Of a stretch of DNA of 64,000 nucleotides, positions 12,566-25,936 are shown in pieces; within the stretch, counting starts at the first letter, position 1, and the number at the start of each line of letters is the position of its first letter. Position numbers and translations under genes: made by a program. This DNA comes from Carposina sasakii (taxonomy: Eukaryota; Arthropoda; Insecta; Lepidoptera; Carposinidae): positions 4,774,001-4,838,000 of the forward strand of contig CP053148.1 of assembly GCA_014607495.2 (NCBI GenBank). The letters run 5' to 3'. Under the pieces are notes generated by a model. That model saw nothing but the letters and a program-made list of their open reading frames with translations, made no database searches and had not been told where the DNA came from.

Positions 12566-13069
12566 AATAGAGCAAACAAGATCTAGAGATTTGATAATGT
12601 GATAATTACGTTATTAACCAGTCGAACCGTCAAAAAGTCGTTGAATTTGTACAAACAAAAATCTGTTAAACGAATCCGACACTAGTAGGGTTGAACCAGC
12701 AACAATTACGTATAAATATGAAACAACGACGCATTATAACAGACGTAGCAGACTCGACGCTGTCTGCTGAATGGATAAGTTGATGGCACTGACTGAGCTA
12801 TATCTTCATTGTGTACCTTTCATATTCAGCTTATATTTAATGGATACCAGCGATTTCGTTCGCCGTGGACTACAAACAAAACTGACGATATTTTTCAAAA
12901 ATGAATATGACATTAATAAATAGAAGCCTGTCCTTTCGCAGGCTCTAAACTGTGTGCACCGAATTTCATTTAAATCGGGTATCAATCAAGATTTTGACAC
13001 CCTTTTCATCTATTTCGGATAAATAGGTTAGCCGCTACGGTGAACATACGTACCTATATGGTAGTGTTA

Positions 13070-13208
13070 TTATTACCTAATTTGCAATAGCAAAGCCGAA
13101 GCAACGCGACAGCGGAAATTGTAGCCAAACATCACTCCTCACATTTACACGCTCCCAATTTTCGCTGTCGCGTTGCTTCCTCTTTGCTATTGCAAATTAG
13201 ATAATAGT
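13070..13208. mobile_element. 139-bp MITE
   Basis: Inverted ends ATTACCTAATTTGCAATAGC... and ...GCTATTGCAAATTAGATAAT of about 45 bases around CGCTGTCGCGTTGCTTC. Same family as 15266-15439. Confidence 0.75.
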
Positions 13209-13899
13209 TCTACATACTGGTATTTTTCCAATATTTCCGTAGTCAGGGTAAATAGTACACAATGTGGACATAGCCTATGCCTAGATATACGCGTACCTTC
13301 TCTCATTACGTGAAACAGCGCTCTGACAACCGCGGTTCCAATTAGGGTTATCCACATCTTCGATGTGTGCCTCCATCCATTGTGAGCTCATCCATTGTTT
13401 TGTTGCAATCTTTTAAATATGTACTTCCGTATTTTTCTGTCTTGTTTTAGTAGCTTTTTAGAGCTTTTGCAGCAGGAAAAAAAGTTATAAAAGAAAATAG
13501 TGGTGTCACCACTATTTGAATTGTGACTTTTTGATAATATTTTTTTCTATTCTGAATATTAATTTTATTGAAGGTGTACTTTATTCATAATCCACCAAAA
13601 AAATAATAATGTGATGCCGATAAAACTACGCCTTACGCGTGGCATAAGTCATATTATAGTTTCTTTTGGGCAAGATTGGCAAACCAGCCAAATACATCGT
13701 ATATCTTCTATTTGTTCTAAAACAATGTGAGAATCGGGTTTTTAATAAATATCTTAACTTGTATCAACATAACGTACTCTTTAGCAAAATTACGTACGAT
13801 ACAATTCGACACGGGTAAATATAGCTCATTATTATTCTCGGAGGTAGTTCGAACCTTTAAGTGGATATAGGAGGAGCTATGAAAACGTAGTCCGTCAAT

Positions 13900-14070
13900 G
13901 TAACCTTTGCAGGAGTGGCTATCGTATTTACCACAACCAAAAACGTTTGTCATGCACAATTCGTTTCGTATCGCATACAATTTTGACAATGATTGAAGCA
14001 AAAGAAAGACGTTTAAAATGTGTATCTGAAACGCTGTGAAATGGGCTTAGCCAAACCAAAGCTAATCCTT
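13900..14070. repeat. Partial copy of the 26.4-kb foldback family
   Basis: Shares ACCAAAAACGTTTGTCATGC, TTTCGTATCGC and GCCAAACCAAAGCTAA with 26480-26610. Confidence 0.45.
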
Positions 14071-14360
14071 AACTAAAAACGTTCCGTTGAAATGTAAATA
14101 CGTTGTCATTCAGCGCGATTGTCCTCTTATATGAACCGCGGTGGGAACTTAGAAATACATGGTCCGCCCATTGCCGGTCAGCATGGCAACGTTGATATTT
14201 ATTTATGAACCGGCTTCGTGTGGTTGCAATGCAGATTCTACATATAAAGCTTTCTCTTGAATCACTCAATTTATTTAAAAAAACCGCATTGACATCCGTT
14301 GTGTAGTTTGAAAGATCTAAGCATACAGACAGACAGCGGGAAGCGACTTTGTTTTATCTA

Positions 14361-14716
14361 TCTATACATATAATAAAAATGTAACGAATTGCTGTCTGTA
14401 CATGGAAGATATATGAAAAAAAATATTATAGGAGACCTTTATCAACACAATAGGACCCAAAACGATGATTTTTGTTGTATTTAGTGAATGTTTGAACTTC
14501 CGAATGTAACGCCTTGTCTGTTTGTTTGTGCGTTTGTGCACGCTAATCTCAGAAACGGCTGAACCGATTTCGATGCAGTTTTCAGGAATATATTGTGACA
14601 GGTCCCACTTAACATATCGGCTACTTTTTACCCCGGGAAAATATTTTTATCCTGGATAATTTCGACATTTTGTTTTTTCTGTAGTCCACGCGGACGGAGT
14701 CACGGGCGTCCACTAG
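14361..14716 (+). mobile_element. Non-autonomous Helitron, copy 1
   Basis: Begins TCTATACATATAATAAAAAT after an A, ends with a GC-rich hairpin (CCACGCGGACGGAGTCACGG) followed by CTAG before a T: the A|TC...CTAG|T pattern of Helitrons. No ORF. Closely similar to 25937-26253. Confidence 0.8.
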
Positions 14717-14934
14717 TAACTACTATAAATATGTAGTGATGTGCACCTGCTCTTGGTAGCTGCATCATGATTTGTGCCCGCGTCGCCCGAGTCAATCCCA
14801 TTACATAAATCAGGGGTTGTAAAGCCGTGTACCGAATATTTCGGCGATATTGCCTACTATCGAGTGAGGAACGACGTCTTATATGTGAGAATGTACACCT
14901 TTCGTATATTTACATACATATATAGGTAGATACG

Positions 14935-15105
14935 ACTGTGTACCCGAAATGGGGTAGCCAGAACTGCAGGATCATAAAGGAGATTCCACATTTAGCATAG
15001 CTAGTACAGATGTGACAAGACCTGAGAGAACACCCGAATTCCTTAATCGACTCTTACGCTATGAACGGAAAGAGTTACAGCTGATGTGAAGCCCCGCATC
15101 TGTTC
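14935..15105 (+). repeat. Dispersed family 'CAAGTTGCTAGCC' copy
   Basis: GGTAGCCAGAACTGCAGGAT, CATAAAGGAGATTCCACA, GAGAACACCCGAATTCCTTA, and GTGAAGCCCCGCATC in order. Related copies: 16862-17050, 27838-28055 (+) and 17515-17640, 33960-34140, 36845-36975, 37775-37850, 40500-40670 (-). Confidence 0.6.
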
Positions 15106-15265
15106 AGCACTAACGTAAATAATTGTATTTTTTTTTAGATGTTACCTATTAATTTTTTGTTTGAACTCTATAACTGAAATCCAAGAAACTTGTAAAAGAC
15201 AACTACAAAGCTAGAACGTGCACGAGTATTGTTTGATCAAATTACTCGAGAAAATCCGCCCCCTT

Positions 15266-15439
15266 ATTACCTAACGAGCAAAAGCAAAGCGATAGCGAAA
15301 ATTGCACAAAAATCGCTGATTGCTTGTCAAATTCGTATTACGTAAAATGAATTTCAAAGGAACTTTGACATTTCAAGGCGAATATTGTACAATTTTTGCT
15401 ATCGCTTTGCTTCTGCTTTGCCATTACAAATTAGGTAAT
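15266..15439. mobile_element. 174-bp MITE, same family
   Basis: Ends ATTACCTAACGAGCAAAAGC and TGCCATTACAAATTAGGTAA with GCAAAGCGATAGC inside each arm. A truncated relative lies at about 31350-31450. Confidence 0.7.
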
Positions 15440-16726
15440 CCGGGGGCCAGTCGTTGTCTTGGAGCGAGATGCTTGTCTCTTTCCTACTCTTATTTTATTT
15501 TATTTATTTTTCTTTTATTTTTAGAAGTTTCCTAACGCATTTTGAGTATAAGTTTTGACAACATTCGATTTCATCAAAGTATAAGGATTTCCTAACAGCT
15601 TAAAAGATCTCCTAAGATTAGAAGCTCGAATTTTGGGCTCTTAAGTTTAGGTGACATTTTCGTGTACCTATACCTACGCGTGCTTGGACTTGTATTACCT
15701 ACCTAGAATTCACGATTTCAAAGATATGGATAACATACATACGAATAACTCAATTATGATAGTTTTCACGCTATTGAAGCAGTCGAAGCAGTTCAAAGAC
15801 GTAGCTTATTTGCTCGAAGGCGTTTATACCGCGAAAGGCCGAATTTCTTTCAACTACAGTTGACAGTGACAAGACAACAAAGTGTTTAAAGCAAAGGTCT
15901 GTGTTGTATACAGCCTCATTTTACATTTTTTGGCCGTAATTAATAAATTTATTGACAAAATTTATAAGAAATAAGGTTTTTGGCTATATTAAAACACATC
16001 GTACTGATATAATTGTAACTTATTTAAATTAATTTCGTTGTAGACAATTTTCAAATATGTTGTCAAACAAACACACGATTTTACGAATTCGGTTTTCGAC
16101 ATCACTATTATGTAAGAAGTCCGTACTTTTTGAGTCCCTATGTTGGTGAAAAGCAATTTAAGTTAGTTTAGGAGATGTCTTTCTCTAAAATCTTCCTAAC
16201 AAAGAGACCGTTTAGGGAGCACTGGTGAAATCCGGCATAAGGGTTTATTTCCCCACTTGCTTAACCTAACTGGCACTTTTTTTGACAGGTTGTATGATGT
16301 CTGTTAAAACAAGTGTTAAAAGCAAGTGCTGAAACTGGCCTAAATACTTGTATTATTAGTAGTAACCAGGAACTTTGTAATAATACATATTCTTCCATTT
16401 CTATGGTAGTAACTTTACCACTTTATCTTCTATGGCAATAGTTATTTCCAAATTGTTAAGTGATTAAAGTTTGAGTTAACTTCTAATGCGATGATAGTCG
16501 CCTTTGACAAAACAACCGTTTTAAAACATGTCAAATAGTTTCATTAGCTCTTATTATATTGCGGTTTTACAAGTCATGGAAATAAGGTTCAGATGCAAGG
16601 ATGCCCTGGAATCCGACCCGCTTCTTATTGCGTTCCACAAGTTCCGAACTGTGACAGAATGTTTGTTGTTCAACGCCACTGTTGAATAAATCGTTATATA
16701 ATGGGCCTTATTTATTTTATACTAAC
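15440..16726. other. Intron sequence, no gene
   Basis: No coding motif, no clear repeat structure. Confidence 0.55.
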
Positions 16727-16775
16727 GGACGCCCACGACTTGGTCCGCGTGAATTATGTGACCTGTGTGTCATGC
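16727..16775 (-). mobile_element. Helitron 3' terminus fragment
   Basis: Complement of the hairpin/terminus: ACTAACGGACGCCCACGACT then TGGTCCGCGTGAA. Confidence 0.5.
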
Positions 16776-16861
16776 TCCTAAAATGAAATGTAAAAGCACT
16801 GAGTTTCGTTAAACAAAATCCGTTCTAATCTTCTGATTCATACATACATGGGTACCTACAT

Positions 16862-17050
16862 ACATATAAACTGGGGGAGAGCTGCAGGATCATAAAAGAG
16901 ATCCCAGACGTTTGGCATAGCAAAAGTTAATGATCAGCGACAAGTTGCTAGCCTATAGCCTGAAAGAATGCCCGAGTTCCTTAGTCGACTCTTGTACGAC
17001 ATGTATTCTATAGAAGTCTCGCATCGGCACGGGAGATCATCTGATTCAGA
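16862..17050 (+). repeat. Dispersed family copy
   Basis: GGAGAGCTGCAGGATCATAA to GAATGCCCGAGTTCCTTAGT, the best-kept copy of the family at 14.9 kb. Confidence 0.6.
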
Positions 17051-17734
17051 ATAGTATGAAAAATGCGTTTTATACGAAAGTAAACCTAACTGAAGTTTAT
17101 TGCGTAGCCACGGCGAGTTTCTGTCACGTGTTTTCGGCATAGATTCTATAAATATTTCCATTGCGAAACGCGCTCTTTCTGTAGCATTTTAATTAAAAGT
17201 ACACTGACAAAAGGAAACTTAGTAAGAACGAAATTAAGAGCGAGGTATTTCCCACAGTTAATAAAGTAAAGTGTTACGCGACGCTGTTCCTTATAAAAAT
17301 TAGATTCCTTTCCACCGTTTTTTTTACAATTTACCTTAACTTTCCACTTCTTTAATTAAACCCATTTGTCCCGAAATTGTGACAAACCTCTCTGAAGAGT
17401 GTTGACTTGGTTGAAAATGTCGACTGTGTTTTTTCGATGTAACCTTTACCGATAATTTAAATACGAAAATTATATTGTCCGTCTGTAACACAAGCCTGGG
17501 CTGATGCTGATACTTTGCATACATCAGATGCATCTCCTTCCGTATAGTATATCCTATGAGTCGACTAAGGAACTTAGGAGCGTTCCCTCAAGCAATGACC
17601 TAGCAACAGATTTTTAGCATCTTACCCCGATGTGCTAAACGTGGTGGTAAGGACCTCCATTGTAATCCTGCTGTATTACCCCTTTTTGAGAACACAACCG
17701 TGTATGTACTTTAATATATTTAGAACTATGGATC

Positions 17735-17953
17735 GACCCCGGCTTTGCACGGTATGCCCTTTCACGTGGACAAAGTCGTGGGATAGAAAAGTGTTATTTT
17801 TAGACATTCTCAGGCAACTTTAAAATGTTTTTCTCTCTTTAAGAACCTTCCCCCCTGTATTCTAAAAAAAGAATTAGCGAAATCGGTTCAGTCGTTCTCG
17901 AGATTTGCGCTTAGCAATACATTTAACGATTAACTTTTATATTAGTATAGAAG
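17735..17953 (-). mobile_element. Helitron-like fragment, reverse orientation
   Basis: Read on the - strand it starts TCTTCTATACTAATATAAAA, passes GCTAAGCGCAAATCTCGAGA and CTGAACCGATTTCGC, and ends near a degenerate CCACGAC/GTGG hairpin. Confidence 0.5.
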
Positions 17954-18163
17954 ATTACCTACGCGATTTTTGATTGATCTGTTTTAAAATTACTTATAAT
18001 TATTTTTACGACGTCAGGATAATTTTATTTGTGTCCATGGTAGATATAAGTACAAAGTATTCAAGGTTATTGATTATTTTTAAATAATATTACACCAACC
18101 ACGAAACTATTAATAACTAGTGACCTGACCTCGCTTCGCTTCGGCACATATACTCTAAAATTT

Positions 18164-18790
18164 GGAATTCCCGTTTGTTCCGTTCCCGTGGGAATTTCGG
18201 CAAATATGTCCTGAGTGCTTCCTTACACTCCCTACCGAATATACCTATCATATTTCATCATTAGGTGTCAAGTGGTGGTAAAAATTGGGAATTCCCGTTT
18301 GGCCCGTTCCCGTGGGAATTTTGGAAAATCCGTTCTTAGTACTTCCTCGCACTCCCTAACGAATATACCTACATGCCCGATTTCTGCTTTATATTTATAG
18401 CTATTTTCGTAAAAAAAGGAATTCCCGTTTATACCGTTCAGATGGAAATTTCGAGAAATACGTTCTCAGTGCCTCCTCACACTCCCTACCAAATTTCATC
18501 ATTATATTGTGTCAAATGGTTTTCATTAAAATTGGGAATTCCCGTTTGCCCAGTTCCCGTGGGGATCACGGGAAATCCGTTCTTTGTGCTCCCTAGCAGT
18601 CCCTAATGAACATACGTCTTCGATATCAACTTCACAGGTTTTCTTAAAAATTTTGTATTCCAGTTTGTTCCGTACCGGTGGGAATTTCGGGAAATATGTT
18701 CTCAGTTCTTTCTTACACTCCCTACCGAATATACCTGTCATACTTCATCTCTATGTGTCATATGATTTTCATAAAAACTTCAGATGCGGG
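18164..18790 (+). repeat. Five-unit tandem repeat, period about 117-130 bp
   Basis: Units start at GGAATTCCCGTTTG-type words at 18164, 18288, 18418, 18535 and (degenerate) 18655. Each continues CGTTCCCGTGGGAATTT, a run like CACTCCCTACCGAATATACC, and TTTCATCA. Divergence between units is perhaps 15-25%. Open frames across it are a by-product of the periodicity. Confidence 0.85.
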
Positions 18791-19804
18791 TTTGTAAAAG
18801 CACCATATTTTTATTTGTTAGAATTAGGTACAGCTGCTCTATTATGCTTAATAATTTACGATTTTGGTAAGAAAGCGTCCAATACTTAAGAAAACAACAA
18901 AATGTCTCTCTGTAAATTTTAATTAAATAAGAAACCCTGGAAAATGTAAACTAACCGCGCCATATTAGCTGTCACATACAACCTCAACCGCAAAACGAAT
19001 TGTTATTACCCATGGAGGAAATAAAAATACTTTAAAAATAATTTCCTCCGTGTTATTACCTATATAATATAAACTAATTTATTAAATAATAATAGCCTAA
19101 ATGAAGTTGTAGTGCCCATAATAATGCTAATTGAACTGCGTTCGATTGCAATTCTGCGATGAATACTAGGGAAATATTATTTATGTTGCCTTCATAAATT
19201 CAAAATCCTAGAATTAAATCTGAGCCTAAATGAATATCTACTATAAATATAGATAATTAAAAATATGGAAGGTAACCTGTGGAAGGCAGAGTGCTCAAAG
19301 TGCTGGCGTTAGGTACTTAGAGAGAAGATTTTTGATCACCTGTAGAGTCATCCTCATCCACCCACCATATATATTGCTTACATTTTGAAAATAATCACAC
19401 TAGGTCATAGAATTATTCAAAATTTTAGCTATAAGTAAGCTCTACTTGTGATCGTATGAACATGTGTCGGGGCTACGATAAATCCCAGAAGCTTACAACA
19501 GACAATAAATGACACTTGTTTGCCTCGAGTATTACCTATCGATTTATTGTCAGCCGCCTTCATGTTTTGTATCGTCTTACAAAATGTATTGAGCCTAAGG
19601 GACAAATTCGTATTTGCTTCATACGGACGTTGCTATTTGTGGTTTGCTTTAGGTACTAACTAGGTGCCTATTACCAATTTTTTTTTGTGATTCGTTACTG
19701 GTCAGATAGTTTCTATATAATTTGAACTGATCCTTGTCTAAAGTAAAGAGTATTTAGCACAATATAAATAATTGATAAATTGTTTCCAAAATGGCAAAGG
19801 AATT

Positions 19805-19925
19805 AAAAAATCCAAAAACCCGACTGCTTAAATCTAATTACTTGTTTTTTTCTTTTCAATTTATTTATTATGTACATTATTTGGTTCTTTTTTAAGCAGC
19901 CGGGTTTGTGGATTTTTTAAATTAT
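19805..19925. repeat. Short inverted repeat
   Basis: AATCCAAAAACCCGACTGCT and the complement AGCAGCCGGGTTTGTGGATT enclose about 55 bases. The right arm recurs at 29637-29665. Confidence 0.7.
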
Positions 19926-20204
19926 ATATTTTTATTTTATAGTTTTTAGTTATCAGTACCTAGCTACTAATAGGTACGCTTCAAGAAACATGCTCAACAT
20001 ACTCGGCAGCAAGAAGTTTTCGTCTTGCTGCTGTCTAAAAACTTATATGCGAGAATGGTTGCTACGCAACTTTCAATCGATATAGATCCTAAACGATTGG
20101 TCAAATCGAAAAATGTTGAGAGAACCTAAAAAATATTTTTAAATACCTATTCAACGATACCCCACTCGATATAGTTTGTTGACTTTAATTTTTTTAATTT
20201 TGAC

Positions 20205-20360
20205 AAAATGGCGTCCAGTAGTCGCCATATTGGATTTTCACTAACGTCATGTCTTTAGTGACACTCGCCGGACTAAGAGGATTCGATTGACGTATGAATC
20301 ATAAAAATCGGCCGAGGCGTTTGGTCTGTGTAGTGCTTCAAAGGAACATACAAACATAGG
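20205..20360 (+). repeat. 155-bp repeat, arm 1
   Basis: Matches 29292-29445 in inverted orientation: CACTCGCCGGACTAAGAGGA, GACGTATGAATCATAAAAAT, CGGCCGAGGCGTTTGGTCTG. Confidence 0.8.
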
Positions 20361-22019
20361 CTGTTAAACACAATACCTCACGGATGAGTATGTGTCATGC
20401 ATGAGTCTCACGGACTTATATATAATACCTCCAAAAGTCAGTTTATGGTCTTCAAGGCAGGCTGTGTGTTACCCTCCTACGTACCATCTGTATTACTAAA
20501 AATTTTACTAAAGAGTAAGATTTTAATACTTGGGTACGTTGTAACTAAAGTCTGTGCGATAGCGGAATTGAGAGGGAGCGTGGGCGCTGGCGGTCAGAGC
20601 TAATATGGTTGCTCACAGATTTAAACGTTGACTATAAAGTCAAAACTACACTTTAGATTATTACACCTTATACACCTGTATATTGTGGATAATATAAACA
20701 ATCGATGAGCGCTCTGCGCATACAATATAATAATGGGTTCAGGGTGTTAATGAGGCTGCGCCGCTGCTGCAGTGCGTCGGGCATGTTTGCGGACGCGCAT
20801 GTTGATGGTTTTGATGCAATATTGCGTAAACGTTGCGCGGCGAATCGGCAAATAGGGGCCAGTGCCAATCCTCCGTGCGAGCAGGATGGATAGTCGATTT
20901 TGGGCCATTGGGTTACTTGCATCCCCTAAGAGTTGGTCACATCATATTAATTTAATTTCTATCCCATTTAATTGTGTTGTTTTTGTATGATGATATAATT
21001 TTATAATAATTTAATAATATAATATAATTACACTAACATAGTTTTCATAAGTCTATTGTTACTTACCTATAAATAAATGATTTATTATTATGAATACCAC
21101 TCCTTTCCGTCGCGCAGTCGGGTAAAAAATAGAAATATAGAACATACAAAGTAGGTACAGCGCACAAAAGAATATTTAGATATTCTTTATTACCTGTGGT
21201 GTTTGTCTTTTCTCATAAACAAGAATGCTCGTACTACTTGGACTGCATGCACTAACCGAGATTAGTTTGCGTACTTGGTATTCCTCATTGTTATATTAGC
21301 TTCTCAGCTTTTCGATCACTTTCCCAGTACATCAGCACGTTGGGCTTCTGTATTCTCCTTAATTGTACATTATGCACCCATGTTTCATGATCTCGACTCC
21401 TAAGATTTCTTACAACCTTATATAATATATTATGTTAATAAATTCTGTCCGTTTTTTTGTGTTTTCTGCTGCTTTCTCTGACAATCAAGTCTTAAAAGAT
21501 ATGTCTAAGGTATTTTTATACATACTAATTTCCATATTAAATAAATATTGATCTTTAGGAGATCTTACTATCTTACTTTCTGTCCGTTACCTTTGCAAAA
21601 TTGGACCACTACTGAACCGATTTTGTTTAAGTGTCCCCTGGAAAAGGGCATGGGTTACCTTTCAGCCCCAGGGCAATCTAATTTCTTCGCAATATTTAAT
21701 AAAAGCTGATTGTTTCCATTGTGGGAGTGATACGCTACTATAAGAATTGGACGACGTCACGCTTACACTATAGAAACAATCCTGCTACAACATATAGCCC
21801 TTGTCAATCGGTGACCTATTTGGAAAACTCGGTTCGCCGGTCCACATATATAGGCCGGGGGCTATAATTAACTCTGAGATGTAGGTAGTTGTACAAAGCT
21901 ACGAACTACGGACCTACTACAGTAGAAAATGAAGTCACACGTACTCAGGGCTAAAAGATGACGCGCCGTGGTCTGTGATAACAACAGTAATAAAATTTTA
22001 TTTAAACATTTCTGTTCCT
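20361..22019. other. Intron sequence, no gene
   Basis: A GC-richer patch at 20740-20900 is open in both orientations but shows no motif. 21590-21850 carries typical dispersed-repeat phrases (GGACCACTACTGAACCGATT). Confidence 0.5.
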
Positions 22020-22640
22020 CCCCTAACACATTTTTCCGATAGGCTGCAGTTGCTTAAGAAGGCAATGAACCAATTCACAAAGAGGAAGTATAAGATAAGG
22101 ACTAACTATAGACGAATATCCTTGTCCCATCAATTCAAACATTTTAGACCAAAGATCTCTACGAACTAGAACTTCTTGAGAAAAACCGTCTTCTCTCACC
22201 TAATCAATTTGGTTTTACTAAGCTTTCGAGGAGATGCGGTCCATTGTCTGACCAATAGTGTTTCACAAGAATGTGTGGTAAGGGAAAACGCTCTGGGTGT
22301 TTTCCTGGACCTAGCAAAAGCTACACGATCTGTACTCCATCCTTTTATTAGAATCCGTCGCACAACATCTACTAGCAGACTACTTAGACAACCGATGGGA
22401 CCAATGTGTCAAAGCTTTATTAGTGATGACGCAAAACACCAGCTTTGGAGTCCGGAGAGAGTATCAGGCGCAGGACCCTGTTTTTAACGACTTGTTTAAA
22501 TCTGAATCTAAAATGACTGCTTTAATTTTCTCGAGGCTAACGGAGCTACCAAAATGCACAACAAGGGTGTAAATAACTGGCTTCAATATAATTTACAACA
22601 TTAAACGCTGATAAAACTAAGTACATGCGCCAAACCCAGC
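22020..22640 (+). pseudogene. Heavily decayed LINE reverse transcriptase (jockey/CR1 style)
   Basis: Spread over frames are remnants of RT motifs: NYRRISLS, LLSPNQFGF, GVFLDLAKA, DPRQPMGP-like sequence, and near 22570 NNWLQYNL followed in another frame by LNADKTKYM-like residues. Several frameshifts and stops separate them. Only the motif order supports the call; the clade is uncertain. Confidence 0.5.
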
Positions 22641-23614
22641 AAATTGTTTTTAATCCCCATATCTATTGGCCCGTGACTGGGATCGTACTTACGCCTCAGA
22701 GTACCTCTATCTCTTTAAAAAACTACGGCTTGATTCAAAATTAATTAAACAAGTATATCAGGCGGTCAATCGTACTTAACCACACATAAAACCATCATAT
22801 TATCTCTCGGTCAACGTATCACCAACTTCAATTATATAAAACACTGTTCTACATCATACTAGGTTACTACTATTGTGTGTACTGTCTCCTCAACACCGTT
22901 TGAATCACCCCAATAGAATGAATAAAATTAATTACATTTATAACCTTAATTACTTTGACTGAAGTTTAATGTAGGAGTTATGTACAGGATGTTTACTTGT
23001 TTTGTGGCGATCGAAATGTAAAGAATCTTTTATTATTGTTATACATGTGTTTATTAATTTATTTTTCTTAAGATATGAGGTTTTGAAAACACCTAGTTAG
23101 GGGTACGTATTCTATACATGAATATTTAAATAGTAAGTTTATGCCAAAAAAAAGGCTGGGAAAAAAAATTATTTTTATTATTAGAATAAAATTTATAAAT
23201 TTACCTTGATCGTGCGAAATTATTCGTCGTCAGTGCGTCTAACAGCTGTACTTATCAACGTTAGGACTTTTTAGTTACCATTGTGCTGAGACAGAATATT
23301 ATGCATGTTTCATTCTTCCTCGGTCTTGAAATAAATCCTAATTTCCATATTATAAAGATTTTTAAATGCTACGCGCGTCTATGTATACAGAACTATTCGT
23401 ATGCAGAAAACTTGGCCTGTTTTTTTACGCAGGTGAGGAAACTATTCGCCGGTCCACATCAACTCGTAGCTTTGCTACGACCGGACTAATATTTTGGATA
23501 ACCAGACACTATTTTGACCCACGGTATGCTTAGTGCCATGGAGAAAAACTAGATGGGACGTGATGATGAGGCACGAGCTAAGTGATAATTTACAACATTA
23601 AAATCTGTATATGA

Positions 23615-23705
23615 AATAAATTCATTGGCCCGTGACTGGGATCGTACTTAAGCCTCCCGCTTGGAAGGCGCACGTCTTAACCACTGGTCTATCACCACTT
23701 CCATG
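23615..23705 (-). mobile_element. tRNA-like SINE head or tRNA pseudogene
   Basis: On the - strand TAGACCAGTGGTTAAGACGT (A-box like), a CGCCTTCCAAGCGGGAGGC arm and GTACGATCCCAGTCACG (B-box like). A shorter repeat of the last part is at 22660-22695. No intact cloverleaf could be drawn. Confidence 0.45.
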
Positions 23706-25936
23706 ATATAAAAGTACATCAACTACTACTCCGAATCACCCCTCGAAGTTTAATGTATGTATAACGTTACCAATATCCTGTTATAACTTCTTTTTAAAAT
23801 AGCTTAATGTTTAGCTCTTTTATACACAGCTGGTCGGCGTTCTAAAGACCACAGCAAATAATACTAATACAAATGCCATTTGCTTAAAATGTCTTCGGTT
23901 CGGCCATGTTGCTGGACTATGAAAGATTTCGATATCGACTGTACTATAATACCTAATACGACGAAATTACTTGTACATCAAACCGAGCGCTTTAACCCTA
24001 ACCTGACCATAGGCGTGATTTATAGGTATACGCACACGTGTGCGTACATTTTTGGCCGTTTTAAAAAAACAGTCAACATAAATTATAATATAACAAATAT
24101 CTAGGTAAGACGGTATTATTCAAATGGTATTACTTAGCCGTCCCCGGTGGCGCGTGGCGTTCTAAAAAATCAATACAACCCGCGCGCCCCGACTCGCTCG
24201 CACAAGGACAGACTAGTAGTTAACTAGCTTAAATGTTACCATTTGCGTCACTGATCATTTTGTCGAATTTTAATGATAGCGAAGAATTTTTCGCACAAGA
24301 GCAGCTCCTCCGCCATTTCTCAGCAAGGTTCAACGCTAAAAAGTTTATGGGCATTGGAGAAACTGGTGTTATACTCAAAATTCAGTGCAAAAAATTTAAA
24401 AATAGCCTAGGATAGACAAGTCCTGCCTTCTCAAAAAGGATGACCTCAAAAAATTACTCTGTCTGTGACAGCCTAAGAGATGTGTGCACTTTTGATGACT
24501 ATCTAATGTGACTATTAGGCAATAATATAGGTACACTCTAAAAAGAGCAAGTAGGCCTTATTCCATAAACGCTCCTATTATGATTAGACACACTGTTCAT
24601 TAACGTCCACCATAAGTTACACGGTCATTTACCGAGCCGATCTTTAAATGTACCATTGAATACCAAAGTAGATGAGAAGTGAAAATGTATTTATGAATAT
24701 TTTAGGAAACTTTTATTTTGTATTCGATGCACCCCGATCCAAGAACAAGGACCCGCTTAGAAGTTTGATTACAAATAAGATTGGGGACGAGGGAAGGCTT
24801 TGTTTAAAGGGAAAAGGATCCAGCTGTGTATCAAGGAGAATACCTAATTTTAGTACTAGAATACTTTTATTCTTATATTTTACCGTTGGGATACCATTCT
24901 CAATAACTGACTTAGAAACAGTCGGCATGTTGAATGTAAACTTTTTGCAGTTAACCATCCCATTGTTGTCCATCACGTCACATCGCCATAATGTGATTGG
25001 TTAAGAAAAAAACTTCGAGTTCGAATGGAAAACTCAATGATCATACACCTACTAGGCAGTTAAGGATGAGTTACGCTCACTAGATTCGTCTCTCCCGTAT
25101 CTAACTAATGTGTCGGCTATTACCACGCTTAGGGGTGTGCTCCTTTTCGCCCGTTCTTTTTCCTCGAAGCACCTCCGCAGATTCAATTCTTATGCCGATG
25201 GCATAGAGCTCATATGGAAAGAACAAAATGGTAATAATATTACCATAGGAATAAATTATGTTTTTACATTAACAGACTGAGAAATAAATGTTTCTGTAAT
25301 AAAGAGAGGTGTTTGTAGCATATATTGCATAACTAACATAACTAGTATTTACCAATAAATAAATAGGAATAAACCCAAAACCTTATTAATTATTATTAAT
25401 GTGAGAGGCGAATAAGGTATGTTTGGTACGTACTAAATGGAGATCTGTAGTCTCTGCCTATGTCCCATAGGGGTGAGTTTATTTATGTAGGTATCTATAA
25501 ACTTAAAAATACCCTTAGTGTGTCCGATAGGAATCTTGGCAAAAAGCAATAATACATACGAAAAATGGACTGTTAAGTATACAAACAAAATTTTCCTAAA
25601 ACATACTAAAATTCGTCTTTTACACCAATTTTTTCGTGAAATGATAAAGTTACTACAGTTTTAAAATATTATGTAAGTTTGATAACCATTGAAAATGTAT
25701 AACATTAGATAATAAATGCGAAAGTGGGGCGTATGGGAAGGAACTCGAAAGGTCGTTCCGTTTCACGCTGTCGGAACAGCTGCGGTAACACCGCAAATTG
25801 TCTTGCCCGCGCGGGTTCTGCACGGAATACGTAATTCCAATAATTACGGTTTCAATCGTAAATCTGCTTTACAGAGTTATCAATGGAACCCATATTAATT
25901 TCATTAAATTGATCGGGGAATATGTGTGGCCTACAA
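23706..25936. other. Intron sequence, no gene
   Basis: Open frames at 24672-25004 lie on both strands over the same stretch and show no conserved motif, so I do not call them. Confidence 0.55.

Noticed and set aside
18373..18889. Overlapping open frames in the 18-kb tandem repeat
   Set aside because: Created by the period and GC-richer composition of the array; unit lengths vary and do not keep one frame.
20740..20900. GC-rich open patch as a host exon
   Set aside because: Open on both strands, no splice sites in a consistent frame, no recognisable domain.
24672..25004. 110-codon open frame, with an opposing 87-codon frame on the other strand
   Set aside because: No conserved motif in either strand, no neighbouring splice sites matching a gene, and both strands are open over the same stretch, which is common by chance.
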